Below, piece after piece: positions 12,272 through 27,200 of a stretch of 64,000 bases of DNA. The DNA comes from Lichenostomus cassidix. Its lineage: Eukaryota; Chordata; Aves; Passeriformes; Meliphagidae. Each line of letters opens with the position of its first letter. The stretch's first letter is position 1. The stretch spans positions 66,864,565 to 66,928,564 of the forward strand of contig CM039211.1 in assembly GCA_008360975.2 (NCBI GenBank), given 5' to 3'. Made by a program: the position numbers and the translations under genes. The notes beneath the pieces were generated by a model. It searched no databases. It had not been told where the DNA came from and worked only from the letters and a program-made list of their open reading frames with translations.

Positions 12272-15200
12272 CTAAACAAGGAGATATCAGATCAGTTTCC
12301 AGCATCCTTAGCTACTCAAACTTAGAAGCAGACAGCTCCTACCTATGCCTGAAAACTGTATGAACACAAAGTCACAGGGGAAGGACACCAGTCACAGGGG
12401 AAGGACACCAGTCACAGGACCAAATGGTCACATTGGTGTGCCTACATCTGAACATCCATTTCACCATTGATATGCCACCCCCAGAGCACAGGCACAACAT
12501 GCTTATGCTGAAAAACTGCTGGTTTGGTGTGCTTCTCTTCAAGGAGAGAAACCTGTGAAGACTTGGAGGAGAAGTATGGAGGAAAGAAAGAATTTTGTGG
12601 ACACTTGTTTCTTTGGGCTACCATTTCACCACACTGCAGACAAACAGGCAGAACCAAAGACAGCACCATTTCAATTTCTGTACTAGCAATACTTGATATT
12701 TCCGTCTCCACTACTTTTTTCAAAGAAAAACATTTCATTATTGCACCCATAAAGCTTTATATCAATTGCCATTATTCATAACTGGACAATGTACAAGTCA
12801 CTACAGTTTTATTTTCTGTTTATATCCAACATCTCCCTGCTTGGCACAGAAACTCTTTTATTTGCCAAGACTTTCCAATCTTCTTTCTATTTACTTTCAC
12901 CTTTCCTTTGTGCTGCCTGAAATTACCTCTCCCTATTCTCAGTAGGACCATCTTTCTTTTGTGTTTTTTTCTTATCATGCCCTGACTGCCTCTGCAATTC
13001 TTAGGGTATTTTGATCATGTAAGAAAACAATTTCCGAATTCTCTGAAAGGGAAAGAAAAGCTGTTGATGTAGATAAGCTCTCCAGAAACAAAGAAGGAAC
13101 TTTGCTAATCTGGGAAAACAGTGCTGGCCCTGAAAGCATCCTAGCCATCTAGTGCTTTTTATTACTGTCAATGCCTTCAGGCACACAGTATATGGGAAAT
13201 AAATATACTGCTTTCTGTGTTTCAAGTACTCACTACACATCCTATTTCCAGAACACTCCTCTCCTTTTAAAATGCTTCCTATCTTTCTTAACATTTTGTC
13301 CAACCTGCAGGATCAGGTCTTGGTAAATGTGTACTCCACTGATAACACTAACATTAGAGAGCTCTCCTTGGCAGTAAGCTGATTCCAAGTCACCATGAAG
13401 ATACAGACATTGTGTACCTCATATTTATCAGGGCCACATAGCAAGCAAAACGAACCAGTAAAGAAACACACACTATTAAAACTATTACTGCTCTTTTGTA
13501 CTGGATTGTGGAAATAGAATGCTTTCAAAGGTATCTCTGTACCATGGACAGATGAGGAAAACAGCTGCTTTATTTTGCAGAAAGGTGAGATTCCAAAACT
13601 GGCATTACTTTAAACATATCTGACCCCAAATAATTTTTTTTTTATGAGTGGGAAGCTCATTACTAGAGTTCTAGCTGAAAATGAAGTGAACTTGCTCTCT
13701 CCATCAGAGATTTCCCAGTTTTTTAATTCACAGAACTGACTTTGCTCTTAACCAAATAATGTTATTGAACCAGTATTTGGTTGAGGTCCATGCATGATAA
13801 GGATGGATCTATCCTCTCCTCAGAAGTAAAAAACACTTGAGTTGGCTGTGGAAATGACCACCAGGAGTGACTCAGAGTATAATGAAGTCAAATTGGTTAG
13901 ACAGGCTTTGAATCAAACTTGTTTCATGCTCTCATTTCTCTTGGAGTGGGCTGACTAGCCAGGCATATTCCCAAAAATACATTGATTTTCTATCTGTTAG
14001 CACAGTGCTGAGGAGCCTCAGAGAGCTGCCCCCTATGCTCCTTGCACAGACAGCATAGGAGACACCTCTTCAGGGGGTGATTCAGCCACCAAAGATCTGA
14101 ATTGAGTTCTGGAGGTGGTTTTCTTCCCCATGATCTGACAGGAACATAGTCCACCCACATTCCTTGATTAGAGATGATAAGCAGGCCTTCATCAGGTGAA
14201 ATAGCTCAGCAGCTTCAGCAAGTCCACCTGGGGGTTAGTCTGGCAGGGCAAAAGCAAAGCCTTGGGAAAAAGCTCTGGCACACTGAAATGCAGGGTCCCG
14301 TTTGCAGATTATGACACCCAAATGCAGGTCTGTGTGAGGCTGTCTGTGCACTCAGACTCCAGGCTCCTGCTACCATGAGCAGCAGCAAAACCTTAAAGGG
14401 GAGTTTTCTACGAGTGCTGATTTACTCTCCAGGCTCCACTAACTGCAAGGGCTACTGCTGAATGTTAAACTCACCTTAACCCAAGAGCTGAATCCTACTC
14501 ATTGTTAAATATCGTGGATGTGGGCTAAATCACAGATATGTGTGAATACCACACATAAGGCTGAATAATATGATTGTTCAAGCACAGCCTATTCCTGATG
14601 AAAGGTAATGTGATCAGAATAACCCACAATTAACACTGAAGCATGACACAAAAACTCCAGTAAAACACTAACCAGGCATATAAATCCATTTTAATGAAGG
14701 GTAAATTCTCATCCAGAGTACTAAGCTGTGACATATTAACATATTCTTTAATAAATAAAACAAAAAAGGGGTTATTTCATTAGTAATATTCAATATTCCA
14801 GAATGGCAAGCACAGTACATACCCACAGCAGCACATCTGTGGTACAGCTTTGAAGAGCAGCATTTTCAAGAGAAAGGTATTTGGTTTTCAGTAAAAACAA
14901 CCAGAGTACTGCACTTCATCCTAAAATGCTGGGTTAGCCAGACTCACAGGATGCAGGGTGAATCAATGTTAGAAGATCACAGAGCACACCCAAGCAAAGG
15001 GTGCAGACCCCAGGGTGAACCACTGCTGGAAGCAAAACCAGTGGCTTCGGACCTGAAACAGCTGCTCTGCAACTCGCAGATGCACCAGTATGGACTAGAA
15101 GAGAATATCTGCCCCATGCAGACCCAGGAAGTACAAACTGGTTTTTTTTTTTTCTTTTCTGGGATATGAGGGCTGGAGATATTAGATATATTGGACAGTT

Positions 15201-18200
15201 TTTTCTGATAATCAGTGCCAGCAGGACTCGTTCTTTACAGGAAGACACAAGGCAGCCCAGCAAGAAGAGGAGACTGAATTCTTCCTATAATGAGGATCCC
15301 TCAGTGTTCACCTGAGCCGAGGCTGAATTTTAGATTCTGACATGTAACAAGTGTATGTAGGAAGACAAGTTTTGCTGAGGAAAGATGCAGATAGAACAAT
15401 TAGTGATCTCAACATGGAGAACTGAGCATCACGTGCAAACAGAAATAGGTTTCAGCTATGACAACTGTCTAAAATACTCCTCTGCATTTGCCTTTAAAGC
15501 TGGACAGATTGACCCCAAACCCTTTTCAGAAAAATACTGATGTAGTGGTAGGAAAAAACCCCAGAATATCATTGTGATATCACCAAACAATAAATGCAAA
15601 GCCATAATCTGAAAAGCATCTAAATATTTTGTTCTGATACTTACTAAGTCTCTGTTTCAACAGATTTTTCATTCATATTATTCCTTAGCTGAATTTAAAA
15701 GATTCAGCAAATGTTCAGTATCAGATCAAACTATTTTGTTTGCTGGAGAGATTTAAAAAAAATTATTTCTATCTTTCCCTCTTTGTTCATGAACAAAGCC
15801 ATGAGAAATACATGGTTTTCTTCCATTTCCTCCAAAATACTTGGTGGCTGAACGAGTACACTCAAGGCAACACCATCCTCAGGTTAGAAGGCACAATGCT
15901 TAGGGTAAATCCTGCAGCCCCATAATAAATCTCAATGTGGGGACCCTCCACAGTCATGATTTACAGTAGGTATTTTTACTACACAAGAAGCCAGTGCTAC
16001 AGTTTCTTGTGTGATAAACTGGCAAATTACTTTATCTTTGGAGAATTTAAAACCCATAACACTGCAGCCTTACATCTTAGATCCTATGATACTGTGATGG
16101 CTTTCTAAAAATCAAGTTCACCAGCTGTCTCGCTGATATGGCTTGGACCAAGATATCACCATGCTAAAAAGAACTACTGGTGCCTAAAATCTGTCCTGCC
16201 TCCTCCAAGAGCCCATCTGGAAAAAAATGCAGGATGAAGTACATTTGTGAACAGCTGATTGTTTCTGAGCATCACAGAAGCACAAGCACATCTACTCTCC
16301 CTTCCCAGATACACTCATGCTTTGATGAGCTGGCTGGCTGGGGCTCTATCCTTTAGGACTGGATTTCTGAGAAGCCAAGGGATGGGGCTGGCTGTGCTCT
16401 ATACTTGGTGAGACAATCTCCTCTGTGGAAGAGAGATCAATTTCAATAACAAAAATATTGGTAGACAAAGATATATCTCAGCTATTTATTTGTCTTTCCA
16501 ATAAAGTGTAGAGGACAAAAAAATTTTACCTAAAAAATTGGAAATCTTCAAAACCCTGAGCACAATCTAAGAATATTCCTGTGCTTCCATTTGTGTGGCA
16601 TAGACAGATGACTGAGCAAGTCACAAATTAGTGAATTTCCAATACCATTTTTTTTTATCAGCGAGCAAACACTGTGCAGCAGGGCATTGAGCATAGGCTA
16701 ATCTAAACCACTGTGAAACAAGTTGATGACCTTGCAATGCTCCAGCAAGACTCTCTCTGGGCTTATTTTAAAAAGCTGTGCCAATTCTACACTTTGCTGC
16801 AATCGCAGAATTGGTGTGCTGTAAGAAAAGAAACAGCTGGCACTTCAAGCTTAACTGTATGCCAGTAGTTCTGAAAAATTAGGAAAGAACAAATCTTTCC
16901 AAGAGCTCAGAGAGTGTGGGCATGTGCTGAATGTGTTTTCAAAGCTCTTCAGGAGTAACAATAATATCTGGAAGTTTTATAGCACTTGAGAGTGCTTTAA
17001 GCCTGTCTATGCAGCATTCCTTTATACAGAATGAGAAAGAGCAGCGGCAGGGACTGCCAAAGACACTACAGCAAGCTAGAACAGGGAACAGAGCTGAGAC
17101 TTCAGAGGGCTCTGCTCAAGCAGACCACATCCCAGGATACCTGAGAAATTTAAACTGGGTTCATGGGTGCCCATTCTGTTCCTATTCCTTTAAATGCCCA
17201 GAAGTACTTGGGTACAGCACTCTTGTGTACAACACAATGCTATGTTGATATATCCCACTTCACTATGGATTAGACTGTTAACCACATTGTGGGCAATGAA
17301 AATATGAATATTGGACTTTCCAAACAGTCTCTTACCAGAAAAGAAAATGTTTTGAGAACTCACTACTTTTTAATTCAAGGCCAGAAAGCCTGGCCTCTTT
17401 TTTTTCACAGATCCAAAAATGTCACAAGCATATCCTGTTTTGAGTCTGATAACTTGGTTTTGGCAAGTATATGCATACTTCATATGAAGATCTTAAAAGA
17501 CAGAGAAGCCACTGTTTCATACTGCAGTTTGTTTCAACATTTAATCACTTTGAGTGATTAAAAAGCTGCACCTAATTCCTTACTTGATTTACCTGGCCTA
17601 CCACTGCTAATTCTTACTATGCCTATCCTTGTCTGGATAAAGGACTTCTTTCATATCTGGTGCTTCTCTTCATTAAGATACTTCAAAAACTGAACACTAG
17701 TCACATTTCAGCATACTTTTGATGACCATCACAGCCTGAACTCAAAAATCCCATTTATTTTCACCAGCACTGCATAGAGAGGTGCTGCTCAGCAAAAAGC
17801 CAAGAACCAACGTGAACTTCACCACACCAGTGAAAGGCACTCCCTCCACAGCTGCAAAGAGAAAGCCACTGCTCAACAGACACAGAGAAGAGTAGAACAT
17901 TAAGAAATTTTTCAGAGATATGTGGAGGATATCACATGGCTAGGATTTGTGAGAGAGCCAGATATAATCCATTTTCAGTCCAAATTTCAACTGAATGTTG
18001 TTCTCTCTCCACCTTTGGGGCATTCTCTACAACTCTTGAATCAGCTTGGGGCTCTCTCTGAACTACCTAAAGTTTTTCTGAATGCCTTGAAAAATTTTGG
18101 CTCTGGAATCAAACATAATATTCCAGTATTAGTCTCACCAATGCTTAAATAATATCTCTACTGCTATTCAGGATTCCCTGTTTGCACACCAGAATCCTTG

Positions 18201-21200
18201 CCAAGATACCACACTGAGGACTCAAATTTCTTTCTTGTCCACAAAAGTGGGGGTTTTTCCTCTTTTTTTTTAAGAGTTGCTGCCTGCCAAAATACAACAC
18301 TCCTTTTTGTCTAGAAAGGTATAATATTATATTTTACTGCATTAAAATGCATTTACTTTGAATTCCAGTTTACCACAGTAATCACTCCGTACGACAGCTC
18401 TGTTCCCAGCATGATTTACAACTTCACCTGCCTTTTCATCAGTCACACATTTCATCTGCTGTGAGTTTATATTCCCATCCAGACAACCAATGAGAACAAT
18501 GCCTAGCTCCAGGGCTACTACAGCACTCCCTCTGAGACACTGTCTAAGATGATTATTCCACCAGCACCTGTTTTCTGACATTTGTCAGTGGAAGCTGAAC
18601 ACCCCTGTTGAGACCACCTGCACTGGCCTGAACTCAGTGAGAACAAGCATTTCCTATCATAAGGAAATATGTGCCCTCCAGTTAGCAGTGTTGATACTGC
18701 AAGAGCTGCAAATGCTGAGCAAGTCCACCAGTGCAGAGGAGGCAAATGACATATCATTTTGGCTTATGCTGATTCAGATGCTTGAATGTCAAATTTAACA
18801 TTCTGCTTGACACCTTTCACCAGCTGCTTGACTAATTCCTGTTACTCCTGATCCAGTTAACATTTTTAGCTGGGGATCTTAGGAAACACAGAACTTGCAG
18901 TTTGGATAAGAGTGGTACAAAACCAGAATTTCAAAGTCTTCTGGATATTTTAGAGAAGAAAAAATTGACAGATGATGAGGCAAGCTGTAATTTATACATG
19001 TCCTGAGGCCTTGTTGCAGTCCTAATAAGTGCTGTGGGCTGCACACATGTCAGAGGCAAGACACACCTCAGAAGCACAGATGGATAGATATAGATAGCCT
19101 TTCTTACTCTAAATACAGTCTGGCAAAGTAATACAAGAGAAGCCACAGTCAATTAGGCCAGCAAAAATGAGTATTTAGAAACTGCCTGGAAGGAACCATG
19201 CACTGTTTGTCAGTGCATGTGAGAGCAGAGGTTCAAAACCAAACAAAAACAGGGGAGAAGGGGATGAAAAGATGTAGCACTTTCCTGAAAAGAGCAGGAA
19301 GATCTGGCTTTCATCTCAGCTCTCCCCTGAGTGTGAGGTGAGCAGGTGAGCAGTGCAAAAAAAAAAAAAAAGGAATATGTGACTTGGCTAAATTTGCAAT
19401 GCTCTATATAAAGTCAGAGTTTTCTCATTCTGATCAGACAGGCTTTTGCATCATGATCTGGCACACACTATAATTGTTCATTAAATTTTCTTCTTTAAAT
19501 AAGATGCTCATAAGGGCATGATTTTACAACGTAAATAATAAAGGTGTTGCTGCCTGTATGTTATGAAAACTAACATCAGTTGAGAAAGGAGATTCTGCCC
19601 CTGTGCTCTGCTGGACCTGCAGTGCTGCATCAGCTCTGGGGTCCTCAGCACATTGGATCTCAACCTGTTGGAGTCCAGAGGAGGTCACCAAGATGACCAA
19701 AATGCTGGGGCACCTCTCTTATGAAGAAAGGCTGAGAGAAGCATTTGTCTCTGCAGAGCACTCTGGAGCTGGGAAGCTGGACAGGCGCTAATCCTCCTGT
19801 GACACACTGGGCAGCACTTGGCACAATCAGCTGAACTTTTGTTTCTGCCTTTCTTGTTTTCATTGACATAAGCTCCAATTTTGACAGTATTTCCCTGCTT
19901 AATACCTGAGGCTCTGTTTCCTCTATCCCTGTTCTACGAAACTGGCACATTCGAGAGCATTTGCAACCAACTAAATATTTAAGAGTGCCATCAAGTGGCC
20001 AAGTGAGAAGCTTCCAGGTGGCACGCATCGTTTAGAAATCCCCAGGATCATGCCACAAATGGACACCTACAAATGTGCTGCTTCTGGTTAATCACACCAG
20101 CCTGCAAACAAGCCAGGCTGCCAGCATTTTAGTATTCCTGACTGGAGCAGCTCAAAGGGGGGATGCATATACGGCAGGATATGCTTATGTATTCCATAAT
20201 AAAGGGATGGGAAAGCTGGAATTTTATGACAGTGCTGAGGTCTCTTGGAAGCAGACAGATAATGCCTGATGAGATGGACATGTACAGGTCAAGCCATAGA
20301 GGTCTCCTCCATGAGAAGAGATACAGCAGCTCTGAGAACATTTTTGAAGACACTTGGCAGAAGACCCAGATTCGACAGAGCAGCAAGGAAGAAGCAGAGT
20401 CATACATAAGGGCATGCAGTCAATTTTGCATTAGCATGTACCATGAAAATTAGGAGAAGCTATTACAGATCCAACACCTACCCCCAACTCATTTGCAGCA
20501 GTGGTTAACATCAAATGCTTAGGGAAGTGTATAAAGATGGCATAAAACCAGTGATATTTCTTATAGAGGACTGCTAGGCCCTTCCTAATTTGTTGTTAAG
20601 CACTTCCCACACCTCTAATGGACCTCTTCCCATTTTTCTATGCAGCCAGCTACTGAACATTAAATTTGTACAATATTTTTCACCATTCCTCTTTATATAG
20701 GGCTGGGATATAAACCAGATATTCACTTCTTTAACAGAAATTGTGGGGGTTTTTGCTTGCTTTTATTTTTAGTACATGAAATATCAAGTATCTTAAGCTG
20801 GTATGTTAAGTGTATAATTGGGGGTTAGCATAAGCGGATTTTAAGAGCTACTAAAAGTAGATTTCAGAGAAAAAAGACTACTTCAGAGAAAAAAAACTAT
20901 CAGTTTTTTAAAAAAAGAAAACAGAAACACCTAAGTATTTGTTAGCATCAAACAGAATCACAGAATCATAGAATGGCCTGAGTTGGAATGGACCTTGAAG
21001 ATCATCTTGTTCCAACTCCCCTGACATGGGCAGGGATACTTTCCACTGGACCAGGTTGCTCCAAGTCCCATCCAACCTGATCTTGAACACTTCCAGGGAC
21101 GTGGCAGTCACAGCTTCTCTGGGTAATCTGTTTCAGTGCCTCACCACCCTCACAGTAAAGAATTTCCTCCTAATATTTAATCTACACTTCCTCTCTTTCA

Positions 21201-24200
21201 GTTTGAAGCCATTCACCCTTGCTGCGTCATTACATGTTCTTGTAAATTGTCCTTGTACTCTCCCGTCAGATACTGGAAAACCCCAAAGCCTTTTTTCTTT
21301 CCAGGCTGAACAAACTCAGTTATCTCAGCCTTTCCTCATAGGAGAGATCCTTCATCCCTCTGATCATCTCAGTGGCCTCCTCTGGACTCACTCCAGCAGG
21401 TCCATGTCCCTCCTGTGCAGGGACCCCAGAGCTGATGCAGTGCTCCAGGTGGGTCTCACCAGAGCAGAGCAGAGGGGCAGAATCCCCTCCCTCCCCTGCT
21501 GCCCACAGGGCTCTGGATGAAGCCCAGGACACATTTGGTGTGTGGGTGAGCCTTTTTCCAACAGCAGCCACTTGCTAAATTTCATCAATTTTTTAAATCC
21601 AGCATGATAATGTTGAAAAATTAAGGATGTGTTGATTGTGCAGTCCTACAAACACAGTGAGCCTCAAGTTCTTCACACAGCAAAGTTATATTCTGCTTGT
21701 CTTAAAGCCAGAAAAACAGAAGTATAAAGGATCAAACAGCTCAAAGCTACTTACATGATTCACCACTTTGATCCCTCACTGATACAGAGTTAAGCATCCC
21801 TGAGTACTTTTCATTCCTACCTTCTCTAGTTGACTTCATTTCACAATATCCTAAAACTCACTTTTATCCTCTCTCACATATGCTACAGCAAAATGATATG
21901 CATGAGAACACACAATGCAAAATAATAAACACCAAAAAGCAACACACAAAATGTGACATTTTCATACTGTTCTGATGTTAAAAGTTTTTTAAAAATGCAA
22001 ATTTAGTCTGCACTTATTTTTCAATGGTCCGAATCTTCAAAGTGTTCCTGATAGAGTCTTAACTTGAAGTGGTAAAGGTTAGCATCCAGATATTTCTGGC
22101 TACGTTCTACAGTTTGGCAGCCTAGTAAATATTACAAGGCATGAAGAAAAGAATTGAAAAGTATGATTGAGTTCTCTAAGCAGGGAACAACAGAGGAAGA
22201 TTTTACATTATAGAACATGTGGCTTTACTTTATAGCACCAAGAAATCAAAGGTAAGCTAAGAACAGTCTGAACATCTCACAAGTTTCCAGTAATGAAAAC
22301 ATTAAATTAGATAGATTTCCTTCAGGTTTTTACTAATGCATTCTGTTGAAAAATGATCCACACTCATCTCCAGAACAAAAGACAGAAAAGTCTTTGAAGA
22401 AAAAGTCTTTAATGGGGCCTTTTACAATTTCTTTGTACCATTCCACCCTAGGAATAATGACAAGCCATCTAACTTCAGGAGCTTACAAAGTAACTTACAT
22501 ATTGCTAAAATTAATGATGGAATGTGTTCAATGCAGATTTGTAAATTCTAAGGCTAAAGGAGATAGTTGTGATGAATAAATCCTTTATTTGTTCTTATGC
22601 TTAATTACTTCCACCATTAAAAATTCATTTCCAGCTTTCTGAGATCCCTGAATTCTACTTCCAGTTGCTAGATTATGTCCTAGATGAAAAAGTAAGATGA
22701 AAGAGTTCTTTTCTATAAGATATCTCCTTCCTTTCCTTTCAAGTAATTAATGGACAGTAATCAAATCACTGCTTAATCTTCTCCTTAATAAGCTAAGTTG
22801 AATTGTTTAAGAATTTAACTGTAAGGCATTGTTTTCAAATATAAGTCATATTGTGGTTCATCTCTGAACCTTTTTCAATTTTTAAATCCATTTTGAAGAC
22901 TGAACTATTAATAGCTGGATATAACATTCCAATGAAGATCTCACCAGCATCATACATAGAAGTAGAACCTCTTCCCCCTGCTACTCTCAAGTAAGTAAAT
23001 GCATAGAGCATCCCATCTCAGAATCCCTTAGACTCCTTTCTGCAACTGCTCTCCAAGATTTAGCTGGTAGTTTTCTTTCTCAGAGTGTACACCAAATTAG
23101 GAAAATATTTTCAAGTCCAGTTTCACAGCTGACACAAAACAATCTAACCACGGGCAGCTGCTAAAAATGCTGACCTCTCTTTCCCTCTGCCATTTTTTAA
23201 TCCCTCCTCTGTATTCTCACTTCAGTGACCCTGTGCTTGTTGACCTGGCTGAAAAAACAACCATTTTGAATGACACTGTCATCTGTGGGTACTGATGATG
23301 ACATTACATTTATGTAACACTCAATCTATCTAACTAGAAATTCCTAAAATAAATCTAAGAGAGACTAAGTCTTTAAAGCTGCCTGGTGACCCAGCTGTCT
23401 GACTGAATGCTAGCCAGCAAAGACAGCTGAGTTAGAAAGCTTCCTGCTCTTCACATGGGGTGGATGGGAGAAGTTACAGGGTCTCCAGAACAGAATCACG
23501 ATGTGATGGCACAAGTCTGGAGATGCAGCAGTACAGATTGAATAACCTATTTGAAAAAAAGTGCCTCTAGAGTCACTTTCCTTCTATGGGAATTGCTGGA
23601 ATAGAGTTTGCTATTTCTAGGACTGGATGTGAGGTGAATGCTGATCTGGGTATTTGCTTTTTTCTATGAGCCCTTTGCCTTATTTTTTTTCATCATTAAG
23701 AAGTAAAGCAGCATTCCATGACCTCATCTGGGAAGACACAGACTCCCAAGGCAGAAAGGAACCTCAGACATGACAGCAATGAAGACCATATAAGTAACTA
23801 AAACAGGCAGGCAGAGATCCTGCCCACTCTGCAATCCCAGGTCACCCTGAAGGAGCTGTCACATCCATTGGCTCTGAAGTCAGTCTAAAGAACAAATAGA
23901 TAACTGCAGCTCCTGGATGGAAGAGAAAGGCAATTAGAAATTAGCTCTGCTGGGAGAAGTGCAATACGGGTTACCAAACACAGAAGTATTTCTAACTTAA
24001 CCCTTCGTGCCAGGGCCTGGAGAAGGGCTGGAACTTCTCGTTGGTTTCCTTGTATCTTGTAACAGCTAGATGCCATGGCTAGAGCAGGAAGGGCTTGAAA
24101 TGAACAGTAGAAAGCTGACCCCTGGTGTTGGGAACAAGGATACGGATAGAAGACAGCAAGGAGGACAAGCTGCTGCACTCCTGAGCACTGCCTCACAGCC

Positions 24201-27200
24201 TGTGTAGCTCTCCAATAAGATTCATTCACCAGCATTGCTTCAGATTAATGAATAAAACCAGCTGATGAATGAAAGCAACAGGCTACAGTGCTTGGCAGGA
24301 GCATTGCTGTTTTCATTTCTATGCTTTCATATCAGTTCTTTCTCCACAAAGCATCTAATCAACCAAAGCTGTACAGCAGAAAATTAATGGTTTCCTTCAG
24401 GGAGCCGCCTCATGATGCCAGAGAGTACAATGGAATTGTTTGTAAATATCTGATTAGAAAAAGCAAGTAAAAATGGTATCAAAACATGCAAGAATTAACG
24501 TTGTGCCACTATCCAATGGGGATATTTATAGTACAGAGGTGATGCCAGCCACCATTAACACATGTGGTACTACACCAAACACCTCATGAGTGACTCTGCC
24601 CATAAAAAATCAGGATTCACACAGATCCAATCTGTAGACAGCTGATTGACAGCATCTATCACAGTTTTCAGAGGACACATTGGGTATTCTCTTTTACTCC
24701 ATCTCTGCACAGCACACTAAAAGGAGAGTGCTGTAGCATCTTCAGAGTCTTTATATAAACCCTCAGCCCCCATTTTGCCAGTCAAAACAGGGGGTAGTGC
24801 TCAGGGTAGCAAAGAGCCCTCCTTCCTTGGTACTCAGGGTCCTTTGAAAATTTCCCAAGGAGTAGCAAAATACACGATGTGTCATTAGCACACACATGTT
24901 CCTCTGTGGATGTTTTAATGCAACAGAACCCTATTTTGGAAGGGGTGTTCTTCTCTTCCCTTCTAATCAAGGGACATCAGTAGGGCTGTGATGAGCTTCA
25001 AGCTGCTCTGCATGCACATCCACACAAGGAACAAAAAAAGCCCTGCAGCATAGTCACATGAAAGGAGACTCTTCTCCAGGAAGGATGTATCCTTATTTGC
25101 CCACCTGGCTGAAGTGGGAAATCCCTCATGCACTTCCCAGTCCCAGGTCTGTCCCTCTACTTCTGAATTTCAGCTTTGGAGCTTTAACAAGCCCTCTGGC
25201 AAGGTGCGTCAGGTGCACTTGTCCAGGTTTTTGCTCCAGCAAGTGAGTCTGACAATGCTGCTTAAGACAAGCTGCTTAAGAGCAGATAAGAGGCCCTATC
25301 CTCTTGAGCTTTAAGACACTGGTTTTAAAAGTATCACACATTTGTCAGAAGCCATCAGGCAGAATTAAGCCTCTCATGATATAATTAGGGACTCACTCCA
25401 GCCTGATGTTACATAATTCTTTAAATTCACACTTGTATGAAACCAAAACTGCAATAGCCAAAGGCTAAAATCAAACCAACATGCTAATTAAAAGTCCTTT
25501 TCCACAAACAAGGAAAAATTTTATCTTGTAATGCAAAAGGTAGACACCATCAAATACCTTCCCAATGAACAGAAATTAGATATAATTTCATAGCCACACA
25601 CTCCAGTAAACCTAGGCATGAAATAAGAATACAGTCTGGCAGTATTTTATAGACATTGCCCAAATGACCTCCCCCACCCACACAGAAAATACCAGTATGG
25701 AGCAGTATTACCCTCATCACTCCAACTGGCAAAAAGCTTTCATTGCCTAGTTATCTCGGACATTACATGTGGTTTTCAGAATTCCTGACCTGCAGCTGTT
25801 TGCTGAAACTTCTTTCCACTGCCAAACTCTTTTTCCACTTCATCTGGAAGCCACATTTAGTCCTTTTTCTTAACTAAGCCTGCAGTTATGTAAATAAAAG
25901 TGCTAAGTAAAGGACAAAATGCATGATTATTAGTGCAAATACCACCCAGTGCGTCTTGGAGAAAAGCTGATGATTCAAGCAATCATAGAATTCAAACTGG
26001 GAAAACAATAGCTTGTTAAAGTGTGAATCAGCTGCTGCTCAACATAGAACACGGTCCCAACTGACTGCCATTTGTAAATTAATTGAGATTTCCTTTTGGT
26101 GGCATCCACCTTGAAAGTCCAGTTGAATGAATTTACACACGGTAGCACAACTCAAGAAATAGAATTACAGTCTTAATATTCAGGCTGGGACTTCATGCTG
26201 ACAGCTGTAATACCATATGCAAGAAATGATAAGAATTTGTTTCAAAGAAGAAAAGGAAATTGCAATTTTCAGAGCATGCTGTGAAGTCTGGAAGGATTAC
26301 AGGCTGTCAGAGATCCTGCAGTACAAGAGGCATACAGGAAGAAGCTAAATTCTGATGCCTTTAAAGTATGGAAGATCCCACCGGGGCTTGGGGTTTGGGT
26401 GGAAATCTTGGAAACTCTTTTGCAAACCTGAAAATGTATTTCAAACTTGCCTTTGCAAACTTAATTAATTTTTCTCAGTGGGAATACAAATTTTGAAAAT
26501 TACATTAAAAAACATAAATAATTCAGCTACAAGAGCAATTTAATCTCATTACAGACAAAAAAAGAAGTGCTTTAAAGGAAGCAAATGAACAGCAAGGAAC
26601 AATAAACTAGCAAAGGTGGACCAGACCCATGACTTACTGGGGATTTCCTATTGTATTCCAGGAATTAAAGTGGAGCTGTGAGCTGGTCTCTCAAGATACA
26701 TGAAAGGTAAAAGTTGCAGGTCATCAGATTTGCAAAGGCACAAGCCCACTAGGATTTTACTAAGGCCACAGGAGACCATTTCTTTGGGAATCACTGCCTC
26801 TGCATTCATGAGGTGATATTGCTTAGAGGGTCATTCAAGGAGAGACGCAGAAGCTGCAACAGGGCTGCCAATTTCCTGAAATCTGGAGTGCTGCAATAGC
26901 AGGAAGTTTTCTTTTCAAGCCTCAGCTTTATTATTTAAACAAAGTTCTGCTTCTGCTTTGTTTCAAACTGAAACACTGCTAGCCCTCATGGCAATACAGG
27001 CAGATTTTAAAACACCAGACTCTACCCTGAAATTAGAGAGTGAAAACAAAAAGAAGTCAAGCCTTTCAATTTCTAATATCTCATAATGCCTTGTCACCTC
27101 TGAATGATCAGATTTGGCAATACCATGCCACATTCAGGGAAAAATTTCTTACCTACGAAATAAAATTTACCTACTCATTGAGAGATAAACTCTCAATGCT

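Larger units (their letters stand above)
12272..19589. other. 3' part of the 26.9-kb DNAI1 intron; nothing recognised except short repeats
   Basis: No exon, RNA gene or clear interspersed repeat was recognised apart from the tandem repeat at 12371 and a doubtful old LINE relic near 18 kb. Open frames are short and without motifs. Several poly(A)/poly(T) runs are present. Confidence 0.5.

Noticed and set aside
21026..21520. A 164-codon plus-strand open frame
   Set aside because: It lies wholly within a minus-strand CR1 3' fragment and is its antisense reading; no independent motif.
23885..24235. A 116-codon minus-strand open frame
   Set aside because: No motif and no support from the surrounding sequence; likely chance.
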